Source of the DNA: Tautonia marina
GTDB taxonomy: Bacteria; Planctomycetota; Planctomycetia; Isosphaerales; Isosphaeraceae
Assembly (NCBI RefSeq): GCF_009177065.1
Contig: NZ_WEZF01000032.1
Span: 1 to 43,960 of the forward strand
Length of the DNA stretch: 43,960 bases
Direction: 5' to 3'
Shown: positions 1 to 8,570 of the stretch, one piece after another
Layout: every line of letters starts with the position of its first letter
How positions within the stretch are numbered: position 1 is the stretch's first letter
Program-made: the position numbers and the translations under genes
Notes under the pieces: generated by a model
Told to the model about the DNA's origin: nothing
Databases searched by the model: none
Seen by the model: the letters and a program-made list of their open reading frames with translations, nothing else

Positions 1-23
1 CTGCGCGCTGAGCAAACCCTCAC

Positions 24-908
24 TCATCTCCCTGGGTCGATCCTCCCTGGGTCGATCGATCGAGTGTCGATCGTTTCTTCGACCACCGGCCGACAGAGTT
101 CGACCCCCCATGCCTTCAGCACTCTGTACGCTTCGCGCCGAACCAGGTAACGGCGCACCTCTCCGCCCTCATTCTCCTGGGCATGATGCAGGATCGCCCA
201 TCCCGGATCCTTGAGCAACGGCTTGAGCAATGCAATCGTCTCCTCAGAGCGAAAATACCGCAATGCCCGGACCCCTTCGACGCGGCGTAAGACGTGCTCC
301 GATTGGATCGCCTTCCGTGCCCATTGTTCCAGGCGGTCATCAACGGGCACACTGATTGTCACTCCGTGATATTCCGCCCAGCGCGTCTCTGCGATGACTT
401 CGCGGGGAACCTCGCGCTGAAAGGTGTGAAACCGTTTCACATTCCCTGGCATTCTGGTAACGGTTTCCTTGGCGACTCGGATCACGTCGTCCCGATCTCG
501 GAGCAGAGTCTCCCGAGCTGTCAGCACGGCCAGCGCTTCGTCGTCCAGATCAATGACCGACGTTTGAATCTCGGTTCCCTCCTGCCGAACCGCGATGAGC
601 AGACGGCAACGATCCCCTTTCCAATCGGAGAGCACCGCCTCCGGCTCTCGGAGCGCGACCCTCACCGTTTCGTAACTCTCCCCGATTGGCACCTTGATCG
701 TTTCGTCAACCAGGATCCTGGCCTCGAATCCCTCAGGGCCTTCTGGAACATCGATGGCATCCAGCGTTCCGACGAACACCACATCCGTGTTGGCAACGAT
801 TGCCTCAAGGCTTTCGACGTGCCCGAAGATTGGCTGCCCCGTTGCGGCCATCGGGCCGACCAGCGCCAGGGTTCCGGCCAGGATCGAACCCACGCAAAGG
901 TCGTTCAC
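24..908 (-). CDS. Secreted hypothetical protein with a HEAT-like C-terminal segment
   Basis: The 294-residue protein starts at a GTG with GGGAG seven bases upstream. Residues 1-25 form a signal peptide ending around AATGQP, so it is probably exported. Residues about 30-110 look like a beta-rich domain with the stretch VFVGTLDAIDV. Residues about 200-275 are helical (HVLRRVEGVRALRYF, then ETIALLKPLLKDPGWAI) and resemble a HEAT-type helical hairpin; this is inference from the residue pattern. The last residues repeat IDPGR twice because of a 15-bp tandem duplication. I do not recognise a named family. The next gene upstream on the same strand begins 49 bases away, so the two could be cotranscribed. 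Confidence 0.7.
   Translation of the reverse strand: MNDLCVGSILAGTLALVGPMAATGQPIFGHVESLEAIVANTDVVFVGTLDAIDVPEGPEGFEARILVDETIKVPIGESYETVRVALREPEAVLSDWKGDRCRLLIAVRQEGTEIQTSVIDLDDEALAVLTARETLLRDRDDVIRVAKETVTRMPGNVKRFHTFQREVPREVIAETRWAEYHGVTISVPVDDRLEQWARKAIQSEHVLRRVEGVRALRYFRSEETIALLKPLLKDPGWAILHHAQENEGGEVRRYLVRREAYRVLKAWGVELCRPVVEETIDTRSIDPGRIDPGR
28..57. repeat. 15-bp tandem duplication at the 3' end of the first gene
   Basis: Positions 28-42 and 43-57 are identical 15-mers (CTCCCTGGGTCGATC). They lie in frame just before the stop codon of the minus-strand gene and add one extra IDPGR unit to its C terminus. Confidence 0.85.
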
Positions 909-956
909 GATCGGGCTCCCGTTCGAGATCCGTCGTCGTTCGGCAGGCTTCCGCCC

Positions 957-1403
957 TCAGTCGCTGGCCAGGCTGTCCTGATCGAGGTCTTCGATCCGGT
1001 GCTCGACCGCGCGGCGGACCTGTTCCTCTTCCCGGAGTTTCTGGGCGAGCTGTTCGACGCGTTCCACCGGGGTTCCCGGTTCGAGGAGCATCCAGCAGGG
1101 TTCGTCGGGGTTGAGCGTGTCAAGCCGTCCGTTGCTGGTCAGGCAGATCGGCGCGACGTGGCAATCCTGGTGCTTGTAGTGCCAGCCCAGCTTCTCCATC
1201 GCGATCGGGTCGGGGTGGACTGGGCGGGGTTCGTCGCTCGTGTAGTGATGGACGACCTGCGCCTGGAGGCCGACGACCAGCAACAGCTCGTGAACAATCC
1301 GCGAGGAACCGTCATGGTCGAACTCGTCGCGGAGGACGATCGCTCGCATGCCGGCCGGAGCGGCAAAGGCCGGCTGAAGGAGGCGAAGGGCGTAGTGCTC
1401 CAT
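957..1403 (-). CDS. Conserved-looking hypothetical protein, 148 aa
   Basis: No signal peptide or membrane segment is visible, so it should be cytosolic. The ATG is preceded by GAGGTC at about seven bases, a good ribosome site. The centre is rich in His, Pro and Cys (HYTSDEPRPVHPDP, YKHQDCHVAPICL), which could hold a metal, but no known motif is complete. From residue about 105 the chain is charged and helical (RVEQLAQKLREEEQVRRAVEHR), a probable short coiled coil. I do not recognise the family. It lies 94 bases downstream of the DUF1080 gene on the same strand. Confidence 0.65.
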   Translation of the reverse strand: MEHYALRLLQPAFAAPAGMRAIVLRDEFDHDGSSRIVHELLLVVGLQAQVVHHYTSDEPRPVHPDPIAMEKLGWHYKHQDCHVAPICLTSNGRLDTLNPDEPCWMLLEPGTPVERVEQLAQKLREEEQVRRAVEHRIEDLDQDSLASD

Positions 1404-1497
1404 TGAGTCGACCTCACAAAGGCGGTAACGAGAGGAAGACCGATCGGGGTTTCGGACGACGCCAAGACGTCATCCCCCCCGTCGAGCCACGGCTTGC

Positions 1498-2253
1498 TCA
1501 GGGCTCGATCGGTCGGATCCGAACGATCCGGAAGGCCACCGGGCCGTGGTCCCCTTGCAGCAAGATCGGGCCAAGAGGCGTTTCGGGCTTGGTGCGCCAG
1601 GCGTGTCCGGTCGGATAGGGAATTTCGAGGTTCTCGTGGATGATCTGCCCGTTCAGCTCGGCCCGCTCGAGCACGGCATGCGCCGTCTTCTTCCCCGCAT
1701 CATCGAACCGAGGCGCGCGGAACGTCGCGCGAAGCACTTGCCACTCCCCTGCCGGACGCGAGGCGTTGACCATCGGCGGGAACCCCTCGTCAATGTGCCG
1801 GTAGCGCGGCAGCAGTTCGGCCCTCGGGTAAACGCCGCCGTTCCCCTTGGCGTCAATCTCCTTGCCGTAGCTGTCGTACATCTGAATTTCGTAGAGCCCC
1901 TGGAACTTCACGCCGGCGTTCGAGTTCTCGGCCATCATGTACTCGATCTCGATCTCCACGTCGCCGAACTCCTGCACCGTCTCCAGGTTTCTCGTGCGGC
2001 CGGGAGGGTCGTTGATCAGGACCCCTGCCCCCGCTTCGGGCGTCAGGTGCTTCGGGTCCTCCTCGTTCAGCGCGGCCGAGCCCACAATTTGCCAGTCCCC
2101 AAACGGCGGGCGGAAGGCGTCGAGCCCGGTCCCCTCGCCAAACAGCGTGATCCAGCCGTCGTCAGGTCCCTCCTCGGCCCAGCCCCTCGACGCCGAGGTC
2201 TGTACCACCAGGAACACAACCGCCACAACGGCCAGGGCTCGGAGACTTCGCAT
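1498..2253 (-). CDS. DUF1080 / 3-keto-disaccharide hydrolase family protein, secreted
   Basis: The 251-residue protein has a signal peptide (residues 1-26, ending ASRGWAEE) followed by one concanavalin-like beta-sandwich of the DUF1080 type. Typical landmarks are DGWITLF near residue 32, the central EIEYMMAENSNAGVKFQG, YEIQMYD, NGGVYP, and the final GPILLQGDHGPVAFR before RNIRI-like VRIRPIEP. The family, much expanded in planctomycetes, acts on 3-keto-glycosides or binds glycans outside the cytoplasm; the exact substrate cannot be read. Length matches a single-domain member. The ATG at 2253 follows CGGAG at about twelve bases. A Gfo/Idh oxidoreductase, often the partner that makes 3-keto sugars, lies 8 kb away and is not linked. 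Confidence 0.9.
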   Translation of the reverse strand: MRSLRALAVVAVVFLVVQTSASRGWAEEGPDDGWITLFGEGTGLDAFRPPFGDWQIVGSAALNEEDPKHLTPEAGAGVLINDPPGRTRNLETVQEFGDVEIEIEYMMAENSNAGVKFQGLYEIQMYDSYGKEIDAKGNGGVYPRAELLPRYRHIDEGFPPMVNASRPAGEWQVLRATFRAPRFDDAGKKTAHAVLERAELNGQIIHENLEIPYPTGHAWRTKPETPLGPILLQGDHGPVAFRIVRIRPIEP

Positions 2254-2383
2254 CAGAATGGGGCTCCGTGGGGGGGACGACGCTCCGCAATCGCTCGGAC
2301 TCGTCTCGGTCCATCCGTTGATGGTACGGGGGCCAACGGATCGATTGCAAGGAGCTGCCGATACCCACGATCAATCGCTTGCA

Positions 2384-2854
2384 TCAGGACGTTTCGACCT
2401 CCGTCGCCACCCGAGGCCCCCCCCGCGCTCCCGGAAAGTCGCACAGTGGAATGCTCGGGTTCGGATCGGCCAGCACCTCGGCCAGGGTCGTCTTCTGAAA
2501 CGCCTCCTCCACGCTCGCCAGCGCATTATCCAGGCGACGGTGCAACGGGCACAGATGCTCCCCGTGCGAGGCCAGGCCCAGCGGACAGGTCCGAATCCTC
2601 CGAATCGGATCCACCGCGCTCACCACCTCCAAGATCGTCAGCTCCTCGGGCCGCTTCGCCAGCGTGATCCCCCCCCCAATCCCCCGCTGCGACCTCACAA
2701 TCCCCGCCCGTTTGAGCCCCTGCAACACCTTCGCCAGATACGGCGCTGGCACCTGCGTCACCCGAGCAATCTGCTCCGTCGTCCGGGCCTCCGGCGCGCA
2801 ATCGGCCAGGTGCACCGTCGCCCTCAGGGCGTACTCCACCGTTTGAGAGAACAT
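2384..2854 (-). CDS. Rrf2-family transcriptional regulator with an incomplete IscR-like ligand set
   Basis: The 156-residue protein shows the Rrf2 winged-helix domain: MFSQTVEYALRA at the N terminus, TTEQIARVTQVPAPYLAKVL as recognition helices, and the wing SQRGIGGGI. Family members (IscR, NsrR, RsrR, CymR) sense Fe-S status, NO or redox. By position, C90, C102 and H105 match IscR C92, C104 and H107, but the middle cysteine is replaced by S96/H97. A fourth Cys (138) lies near the C terminus in IPLCDFP. A cluster could still form with His or C138; this is inference. It is divergent from a haem protein gene at 3053, so that gene and its own promoter are the obvious targets. Confidence 0.93.
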   Translation of the reverse strand: MFSQTVEYALRATVHLADCAPEARTTEQIARVTQVPAPYLAKVLQGLKRAGIVRSQRGIGGGITLAKRPEELTILEVVSAVDPIRRIRTCPLGLASHGEHLCPLHRRLDNALASVEEAFQKTTLAEVLADPNPSIPLCDFPGARGGPRVATEVETS

Positions 2855-2898
2855 CGCAACCCGTTCCTCGATTTGGAGAAAAACCAGAAAATCAGACC

Positions 2899-2927
2899 TT
2901 GAAATCCGTAATGTCGCCCCTTAGAGT
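2899..2927 (+). promoter_or_regulatory. Candidate sigma-70 promoter for the DUF3365 haem protein
   Basis: TTGAAA (2899-2904), a 17-base spacer and TAGAGT (2922-2927) lie in the Rrf2/DUF3365 divergent region. A start near 2934 would give a leader of about 119 bases before the ATG at 3053. I found no convincing palindrome to call as an Rrf2 operator. Confidence 0.45.
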
Positions 2928-3052
2928 AATTCGACGCAGAAAAGAGATGGTTGTGTCCGATTTTTCGGGCAATCCTGAGTTCCTTTCGAAACGAATGCCT
3001 GGGCGGCGCCGCCGAGACGCGGGGACCACGCCCCAGTACCGAAGGAGGCGAG

Positions 3053-3592
3053 ATGATGCCGACAACACACAAGGCGCGGTGGGTCAAGGGCGGGGTCGGC
3101 CTGATGGGGGCGGTGGCCCTGGCGATGGTCTGGGGCGTGTCGGCCATGCAGGCCGGACCGGTCCGACCCGAGCCGGAGGACGATCCGGCGGTCGAGCGCG
3201 CCCGGCAGCAGGTCCAGATGCTCGATGCATTATACAAGACGGCGGTCGTTTCGATCACCGACAAATATCAGCGCGGTCAGCCGGCGATCATGGTTGCCAA
3301 GGATGTCTTCGAGGCGATGGACAAGCTCGGCCACCACTCGGCGCGGCTCGTCGATGCCACCGGTATCCCGATGGGAGAGCACAACAACGCCGAAACCGAC
3401 TTCGAGAAGCGGGCCGTCCAGGCCATGCAGAACGGCGAGACCTACCTCGATGAGGTCGTCGGTGAAGGCCCCGATCGCCGTCTCCTGGCCGCCACGATCG
3501 TTCCGGCCGTGCACGCCCGATGCGCCTCTTGCCACGCGGTCGAGGAAGGTGACCTGCTCGGCTTCATCCGTTACGACATTCCAGTTCGCTGA
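3053..3592 (+). CDS. Exported DUF3365 (Tll0287-like) c-type haem protein
   Basis: The start is placed at ATG 3053, preceded by AGGAGG (3043-3048); a second ATG follows at once. The 179-residue product has an N-terminal hydrophobic segment (residues 11-33, VGLMGAVALAMVWGVSAM) and then a helical sensor-like domain. CASCH at residues 157-161 is a CXXCH motif for covalent haem. DUF3365 proteins carry haem in a PAS-like fold and occur alone or as sensor domains of signalling proteins. Here it is a stand-alone exported form ending in the usual GFIRYDIPV strand. Divergence from an Rrf2 regulator suggests a role in redox or NO sensing, which is inference. It converges with the SpoIIE phosphatase across a strong hairpin. 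Confidence 0.9.
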   Translation: MMPTTHKARWVKGGVGLMGAVALAMVWGVSAMQAGPVRPEPEDDPAVERARQQVQMLDALYKTAVVSITDKYQRGQPAIMVAKDVFEAMDKLGHHSARLVDATGIPMGEHNNAETDFEKRAVQAMQNGETYLDEVVGEGPDRRLLAATIVPAVHARCASCHAVEEGDLLGFIRYDIPVR

Positions 3593-3601
3593 GCCATTCC
3601 C

Positions 3602-3640
3602 CCTGGCCGGCGTCCCCGAATCCTTGGGGAGCCGGCCAGG
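3602..3640. terminator. Bidirectional terminator hairpin between convergent genes
   Basis: CCTGGCCGGC (3602-3611) pairs perfectly with GCCGGCCAGG (3631-3640), and TCCCC/GGGGA extends the stem inward. It lies between the DUF3365 stop and the SpoIIE phosphatase stop. There is no long T run. Confidence 0.75.
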
Positions 3641-3663
3641 CTCAATCGCCCTGCCACGGCCCG

Positions 3664-5646
3664 TCACGCGAGCTTCACCACGACGAACGTGATGTCGTCG
3701 TCCTGGTGCGAGTCCCCTCGGAATTGCTTCAGGGCGTCGTTGATCGCCACCGAGATGCGCTCCGACGGCTCATCCCGGTGGGCTCGAATGATGTCGCGCA
3801 GCCGGTCCTTGCCGAATTCCTCCTCCGACGGGCTCCGCGTTTCCCAGATCCCATCGGTGCCGAGCAGCACGATATGCCCCGAGCCGAGGCCGTCCCACAC
3901 GGCTTCCTCGTACTCCGAGTCGTCCAGCAGCCCGAGCGGCAGGCCGTTGATATTCGGCAAATCGAGGAACGCATCACTTTGCGGATCATACACGATCGGC
4001 GCATCGTGGCCGGCGCTGGCCCACCGAATCGCGTGGTGAGGCGCATCGACGACCATCAAGATCATCGTCATGAACCGCTCGCCCCCCGTGTCGGCTTCGA
4101 GCTGGCGGTTGACGTGCGTGAGCAGCTGGCCGAGCGACCCGCTTTCCGAGGCCCTCGTCCGCAAGACCCCCCGCGCCGTCGCCATCAGCAAGGCCGCGGC
4201 GATCCCGTGCCCCATCACGTCGCCGAGCACCACGATCAGGTCCCCCTGAGTCGTCTCATCCAGTTCGAGGAAATCGTAGTAATCGCCCCCGGTTTCGTCG
4301 CAGTAGGTCGAGTGTCCGGCAATGTCGAGCCCCGGCAGCGCCGGCGTTTCCTCGGGTAAGAGCTTCTGCTGAATCTCCATCGCCAGCGCCAGCGATTGCC
4401 GCAGGCGGAGGCGGTCTTTCAGCGCCTCGGCCATCTGGTTCACTTCGGTCGAGAGCATCGCAAACTCCCGAGCCCCTTCCACGCGGACCCGATGATCCAG
4501 GTCCCCTTCGCCGATGGTTCGGACCCCCTCCACCAGCTCCACAATCGGCCGGACAAGCCGGAGCGACGCCGCAATGCCCAGGCCGAGCGTCAGGCCGACG
4601 ACCAGCAATCCGATCCAGGCGGCCTGCCGACGCAGTTCTTGCACGCCTCCCATCACATCGGCCTCGGGCACGATGACCGCCAGACGCCAGTCGAGCCCCT
4701 GCACGCCCGAGAGCGGCTCGACCTCGACCCGGTAACGCTCGTCATCGAGCGTCAGCTCGAACGGCTCCCGGTCGTCGATCGCGCCGAACGATCCCGACTC
4801 CTCCGCCACCCGCTCCGCGACCGCCCGGACCATTGGGTCGTCCGACTCGGCCGCCGCCACCTGCGACCCGCCGGGACCGATGACCGCCACCCCCGAGGAA
4901 CTCGCCAGCAAGCCGCCGTCCGGCCCGACCAGGAAGGCCCTTCCCGTCTCCGAGACTTCCAGCCCGGTCAAAAACTCCGAGACCGCCAGCAACCCCACAT
5001 CCGACGCGAGCACCCCAAGCCGATTCCCCTCGGCGTCGGCCACCGGACGCACGAAGGCCAGGCCCAGTGTGGCCATGGCGCTGTTGCTGCGAACCCACGG
5101 GTAGACGTCGCTCCAGGTCGGCCCCCCGGCCTCCTCGGCGGCCTGATACCACGGCCGCTGCCTCGGGGCGTAGTCATAGGAGCCGATCCGCTCCCCCAAC
5201 GACTCCCCGCCTTGCGGAACGCGGTACTCGACGACCTCCTCCCCCGTCTGGTCGTCCTTGATCGCGTACTCCAGGCCCGACTCCCCCGGATAGCGGATGA
5301 TCCAGGTGGCCGAGCCCTCTGGAGTGCCGAAGGTGATCGAATTGATCGCCTCGAAGGCCGAGAGCTGCCGGATCAGATCGGGCCGCCAGGCCCTCAGATC
5401 GGCCGGGTCCAGCTCGCCGGCGGCAATCATCGAGGCCGTCAGCTCCGTCACATGAACTGCCGTGGCCAGATAGCGGTCGAGCTGCTCCTCAACCCGACGG
5501 GCCGCCTGGTCCACCACCTGGCCCGTCAGGTCATCGACCACCCGTTTCCCCTGCCAGGTCGCCAGCAGGCCGAACCCCAACACCACCACGGCCACCGGAA
5601 TCAACACGAGAATCGGACCGATGGTTCGGATCGAAACGGATCGCAA
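3664..5646 (-). CDS. Membrane dCache-HAMP-SpoIIE (PP2C-type) serine phosphatase
   Basis: Start is a TTG with GAGGTCC upstream. The 660 residues read as: TM helix 10-30; periplasmic dCache_1 sensor about 45-335 with WIIRYPG and the PRQRPWYQ signature (161-168); TM 343-362; HAMP 363-415; short linker MEIQQKLLP; SpoIIE phosphatase 435-660. Metal-binding motifs are intact: GDYYDF (454-459), GDVMGHG (475-481), AGHDAP (545-550), TDG (597-599), QDDDIT (648-653). RsbU/RsbP-like members dephosphorylate a STAS anti-anti-sigma factor to free a sigma factor. No RsbW-type kinase is in the window; a STAS protein is at 28.2 kb. The ligand of the sensor is unknown. Confidence 0.95.
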   Translation of the reverse strand: MRSVSIRTIGPILVLIPVAVVVLGFGLLATWQGKRVVDDLTGQVVDQAARRVEEQLDRYLATAVHVTELTASMIAAGELDPADLRAWRPDLIRQLSAFEAINSITFGTPEGSATWIIRYPGESGLEYAIKDDQTGEEVVEYRVPQGGESLGERIGSYDYAPRQRPWYQAAEEAGGPTWSDVYPWVRSNSAMATLGLAFVRPVADAEGNRLGVLASDVGLLAVSEFLTGLEVSETGRAFLVGPDGGLLASSSGVAVIGPGGSQVAAAESDDPMVRAVAERVAEESGSFGAIDDREPFELTLDDERYRVEVEPLSGVQGLDWRLAVIVPEADVMGGVQELRRQAAWIGLLVVGLTLGLGIAASLRLVRPIVELVEGVRTIGEGDLDHRVRVEGAREFAMLSTEVNQMAEALKDRLRLRQSLALAMEIQQKLLPEETPALPGLDIAGHSTYCDETGGDYYDFLELDETTQGDLIVVLGDVMGHGIAAALLMATARGVLRTRASESGSLGQLLTHVNRQLEADTGGERFMTMILMVVDAPHHAIRWASAGHDAPIVYDPQSDAFLDLPNINGLPLGLLDDSEYEEAVWDGLGSGHIVLLGTDGIWETRSPSEEEFGKDRLRDIIRAHRDEPSERISVAINDALKQFRGDSHQDDDITFVVVKLA

Positions 5647-6182
5647 AACAAGGACCTCGGGGCCGGGGCCAGGAGCGCAGACGACTCGGTTGAGCCAACC
5701 ACATGATGATGTGACGACGCCCCGCTCCGATCAGGAACGCCAAGATCGCTCCACCCACGGCGCAACTCTTGCCCGATCGGTCCGAGGCCGAATCAGCCAC
5801 GATCCTATCGCCCTGAGCCCTCCCGGTCCAACCATTGTTGGGTACCGATCTCAATCGCCCCAGCACCGCCCCCGGGCGGTGACGTCACGAGAGACACTCC
5901 ACCGTCACGGTGTCAGTTCAAGCCCCCCCTGCCGACCCTTCTCCGCGCCCAACGCACTCGGATCGATGAACAATTTGCAATTTGTGCCGATTGTGCAGAG
6001 CAAGAGGATTGAAATGTCTGAGGTGCCTGAATAGGTTGAGTGTGATGTGCGGTATGCGAGGGCCGCGCATGGCGTCTTGTGTTCCGGGTGGGTCCGGCAC
6101 AACGCCACGCCTCCCGGTTCGATCGCGTGGTCGAGCCGAGGGCAATCACTGACCAGAGACATTCCACCAGGGAGAGCTTCCA
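5647..6182. other. Intergenic region between SpoIIE phosphatase and FAS1 gene
   Basis: These 536 bases separate two divergent genes. I see no convincing gene. The stretch 5960-6050 is AT-richer and holds a possible promoter at 6009-6037. Overlapping short reading frames on both strands lack ribosome sites and domain signatures. Confidence 0.6.
6009..6037 (+). promoter_or_regulatory. Possible sigma-70 promoter upstream of the FAS1 gene
   Basis: TTGAAA (6009-6014), 17 bases, then TAGGTT (6032-6037). The -10 is weak, and the start codon is about 145 bases downstream. Confidence 0.3.
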
Positions 6183-6716
6183 ATGACATCCATCCGACGC
6201 TCGTGGTGTGTGGCTGCGCTGTTCGTCATGGTCGGGGGCCTGGCGGCCGCGCCGGCTCGGGTCGAAGCCCAGACGATTCTGGATCGCGTGGTCAATTACA
6301 ACATCCACACCGGCGAATTCGAAACGCTCATCGCCGCCGTCCTGGCCGCGGACCCCGGGCTCCTGGATGCCCTGGCCGGTTCCGACCCGCTTACCGTCTT
6401 CCTACCCACCAACGCGGCCTTTGCCCAGATCGGGCTCACGCCCGACAATGTCGGCCAGCTTGGCCCGGACCTTCTGACCGACATCATTCTCTATCACGTC
6501 ACGCCAGGGGCCCGGCCCTTGCACAACCTGTACGCCGAGCGGAACGTGATGATGCTCAATGGCGCACGCACCACCTTCTCCGTCCGGCAGTATCGCCCGC
6601 ATCACATTGCCGTGTTTATCAACGATGCTCGGATCTTGAATCACGCGGTTCTTGCCAGCAACGGCGCGATCTTCATCATTGACCAGGTGCTGCTCCCCCC
6701 GATGCCGGTGCGGTAA
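6183..6716 (+). CDS. Secreted single-domain fasciclin (FAS1) protein
   Basis: ATG 6183 follows GGGAGAG. The 177-residue protein has a signal peptide ending about residue 29 (ARVEAQ) and one FAS1 domain. Landmarks are FETLIAAVLAADPGL, the H1 motif LTVFLPTNAAFAQI near residue 74, the conserved YHVTPG near 115, LNHAVLASNGAIFIIDQVLLP at the C terminus. FAS1 domains mediate adhesion and matrix contacts; bacterial forms are usually short secreted proteins like this one. In place of the usual more basic H2-region residues it has NDARILNHAV. A second FAS1 domain closes the large metalloprotease at 40.3-43.2 kb. A strong terminator follows. The cellular partner cannot be read from sequence. Confidence 0.93.
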   Translation: MTSIRRSWCVAALFVMVGGLAAAPARVEAQTILDRVVNYNIHTGEFETLIAAVLAADPGLLDALAGSDPLTVFLPTNAAFAQIGLTPDNVGQLGPDLLTDIILYHVTPGARPLHNLYAERNVMMLNGARTTFSVRQYRPHHIAVFINDARILNHAVLASNGAIFIIDQVLLPPMPVR

Positions 6717-6781
6717 CGCCCAGGCGATTGTCAGCAGCCTTCCGTCACGTCTCCCCCTTGAGGGGAAACGGACGATTTCTC

Positions 6782-6833
6782 GGCCGCTCCCCCTGCCGTC
6801 GATTCGGCAAGGGGGGCGGCCCTCTGGCTTTTT
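6782..6833 (+). terminator. Intrinsic terminator after the FAS1 gene
   Basis: A long GC-rich hairpin spans 6782-6822 (GGCCGC, CCCCC and GCCG pairing with CGGC, GGGGGG and CGGCC around the loop TCGATT). A run of five T (6829-6833) follows. It lies just before the stop of the convergent desaturase, so it may serve both strands. Confidence 0.75.
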
Positions 6834-6834
6834 G

Positions 6835-7926
6835 TCAAGCCGTCGCCCGACGCCGGCGAAGCTGAGCCTCCCGGCTCGGGAGCTTCACCTTCCAGACCAG
6901 GCCGAGCCGGGCGAGCACCCAGATGAACCAGTAGCTCACGTCCAGTTGCCACCAGGCCAGGCCGTGACGGGCCGAGGTCGGGAAGGCGTGGTGGGCGTTG
7001 TGCCAGCCCTCTCCCCAGGCGAGCAGGCCGAACAGCAGGTTGTCTCGGCTCTCGTCGTTCGTCTCGAACGGCTGCGATCCCCAGATGTGGCAGGCCGAGT
7101 TGACGCTCCAGGTAATGTGGTGCACCAGGAAGATCCGCACCGGTCCTCCCCAGATCAGGCCCGTCAACGCTCCCGCCCACGATCCCGTCAGCACTCCTCC
7201 CACGGCCGCCGGAATCAGCAACCCGAGCGCCACCCAGACGGCAAACGTCGCGTCCACAAACCGCAGGGTCGGGCTCTGCCTCAGGTCGGTGACGTAGCGG
7301 TCCAGCTCAAACGGACCCGGCCGGACAATCCAGCCGACGTGAGCATGCCAGAACCCCCGAAGCACCCCTCGCACCCCATGATCCATCCCGTGAAACGGCG
7401 AATGCGGGTCCCCTTCGGCATCGGAGTACTGATGGTGCCGACGGTGCAGCGCCACCCATTCCAGCAACGACCCCTGCACCGTCATCGAGCCGAGCACCCC
7501 CAGCACGAACTTCACCGGCATGCTCGTCTCGAACGACCGATGCGTGAACAGCCGGTGAAACCCGACCGTGATCCCCAGCCCGGTCAGCAGGTACATCCCC
7601 AGCAAGAGCCCCAGATCGACCCAGTGGAACCCCCACCCCCAGACGACCAACGGCGTCGCCAGCACGGCGACCAGCGGCAGGGTGATGACCGACACCACCA
7701 CCCACCGCACCGTCATCGACATTCGGGCGACCGCCGCCAGCGGTGACAACGGCTCCGACTCCGAGGAGGGCCGGATCGTCGTGTCCGCTTCGGTCGATCC
7801 CGAACCCTTGACGGCTGCCGCCGACTGGCTCAGAGCCGATGGCGCTCCGGCGTCTGATGCCGCGGTCGAGCCGTCAAACCGGTCCGTCATCGTGGTCGAT
7901 TCGGTCATGGAAGGTGCGTGCCTCAT
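6835..7926 (-). CDS. Membrane acyl-CoA / fatty-acid delta-9-type desaturase
   Basis: The three di-iron histidine boxes are present: HRLFTH, HRRHH followed by QYSDAEGDPHSP, and HNAHHAFP with SARHG. Four hydrophobic segments (VSVITLPLVAVLATPLVV, LGLLLGMYLLTGLGITV, FVLGVLGSMTVQGSLL and the VALGLLIPAAVGGVL pair) give the usual stearoyl-CoA desaturase topology. The enzyme introduces a cis double bond in acyl chains and so adjusts membrane fluidity. The N-terminal 60 residues are low-complexity (SASESGSTEADTTIRPSSES type). Several starts are possible: ATG at 7926, 7908 or 7890, none with a strong ribosome site; the frame stays open to 8067. I chose 7926. It is single and convergent with the FAS1 gene. 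Confidence 0.93.
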   Translation of the reverse strand: MRHAPSMTESTTMTDRFDGSTAASDAGAPSALSQSAAAVKGSGSTEADTTIRPSSESEPLSPLAAVARMSMTVRWVVVSVITLPLVAVLATPLVVWGWGFHWVDLGLLLGMYLLTGLGITVGFHRLFTHRSFETSMPVKFVLGVLGSMTVQGSLLEWVALHRRHHQYSDAEGDPHSPFHGMDHGVRGVLRGFWHAHVGWIVRPGPFELDRYVTDLRQSPTLRFVDATFAVWVALGLLIPAAVGGVLTGSWAGALTGLIWGGPVRIFLVHHITWSVNSACHIWGSQPFETNDESRDNLLFGLLAWGEGWHNAHHAFPTSARHGLAWWQLDVSYWFIWVLARLGLVWKVKLPSREAQLRRRRATA

Positions 7927-8570
7927 CCTGAAGAAGGGGGCAAACTGCCATCGGTCGGCGGGAACGCTCCCCTGTTGCCTCGTGGCGATCCGGCCCCCTT
8001 GTGCGACCCGCCAGACCCCGGTCGCCGAACCTCTGGGATCGGTCGCCCGGAGATCAATCCTCGCCACACGCTCGGGGACATCCTGTCCGATTCCTCTGTG
8101 AACAATTGGCCCCTGGGGACCCCTCCCGGTTCGGGCTCACCGCACAGGAGGCGATGGTCTCGCGTCAGGGCATCGACGCGGAGAACACCGATCACCGCAA
8201 AGCACCGTCTCGTCGGGCCGGGAATCGAGAAGCATCCCCGGCCGCCATCGTTCCTGGCGCCGACCCGATCACGCGTCGTTTCGAGGCGATCGACCGACCG
8301 GCGAACTGACTTTAGCAGGAACCCGGGGATGTTGAACAGATCCGTTTCGCTCAAATCGGGTTCAAACGCCCCGATCCGACGAACACACCGCGCTGTTCAC
8401 GTCGAGCGCCCAGGAGGCTCGGTTCCGCTCGCTTGCAGACTCCGAAGGCCGGCCCTTGCTGGTAAGATAGGCTCCGATCGACCGGTTCCTGGGCCTCGGG
8501 ACGGCTTGCCTTCCCGGCCGATCGAGTTCACTTCTGCTTCGTCTGATTCTTGATTTGAGACGCAACCCCC
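7927..8570. other. Divergent intergenic region, desaturase / amidase
   Basis: About 640 bases with no gene I can support. Short frames on both strands are arginine- and proline-rich and look like GC-driven shadows. I found no clear promoter pair or repeat. If the desaturase starts at 8067 the region is 500 bases. Confidence 0.55.

Noticed and set aside
2855-3052. Palindromic Rrf2 operator in the divergent region
   Set aside because: Only short imperfect inverted matches such as GTCG/CGAC were found; not better than chance.
5966-6034. Short frame coding for a 22-residue peptide starting MNNLQFVPIV
   Set aside because: No ribosome site before the ATG and no support beyond its length. It overlaps the possible promoter at 6009-6037.
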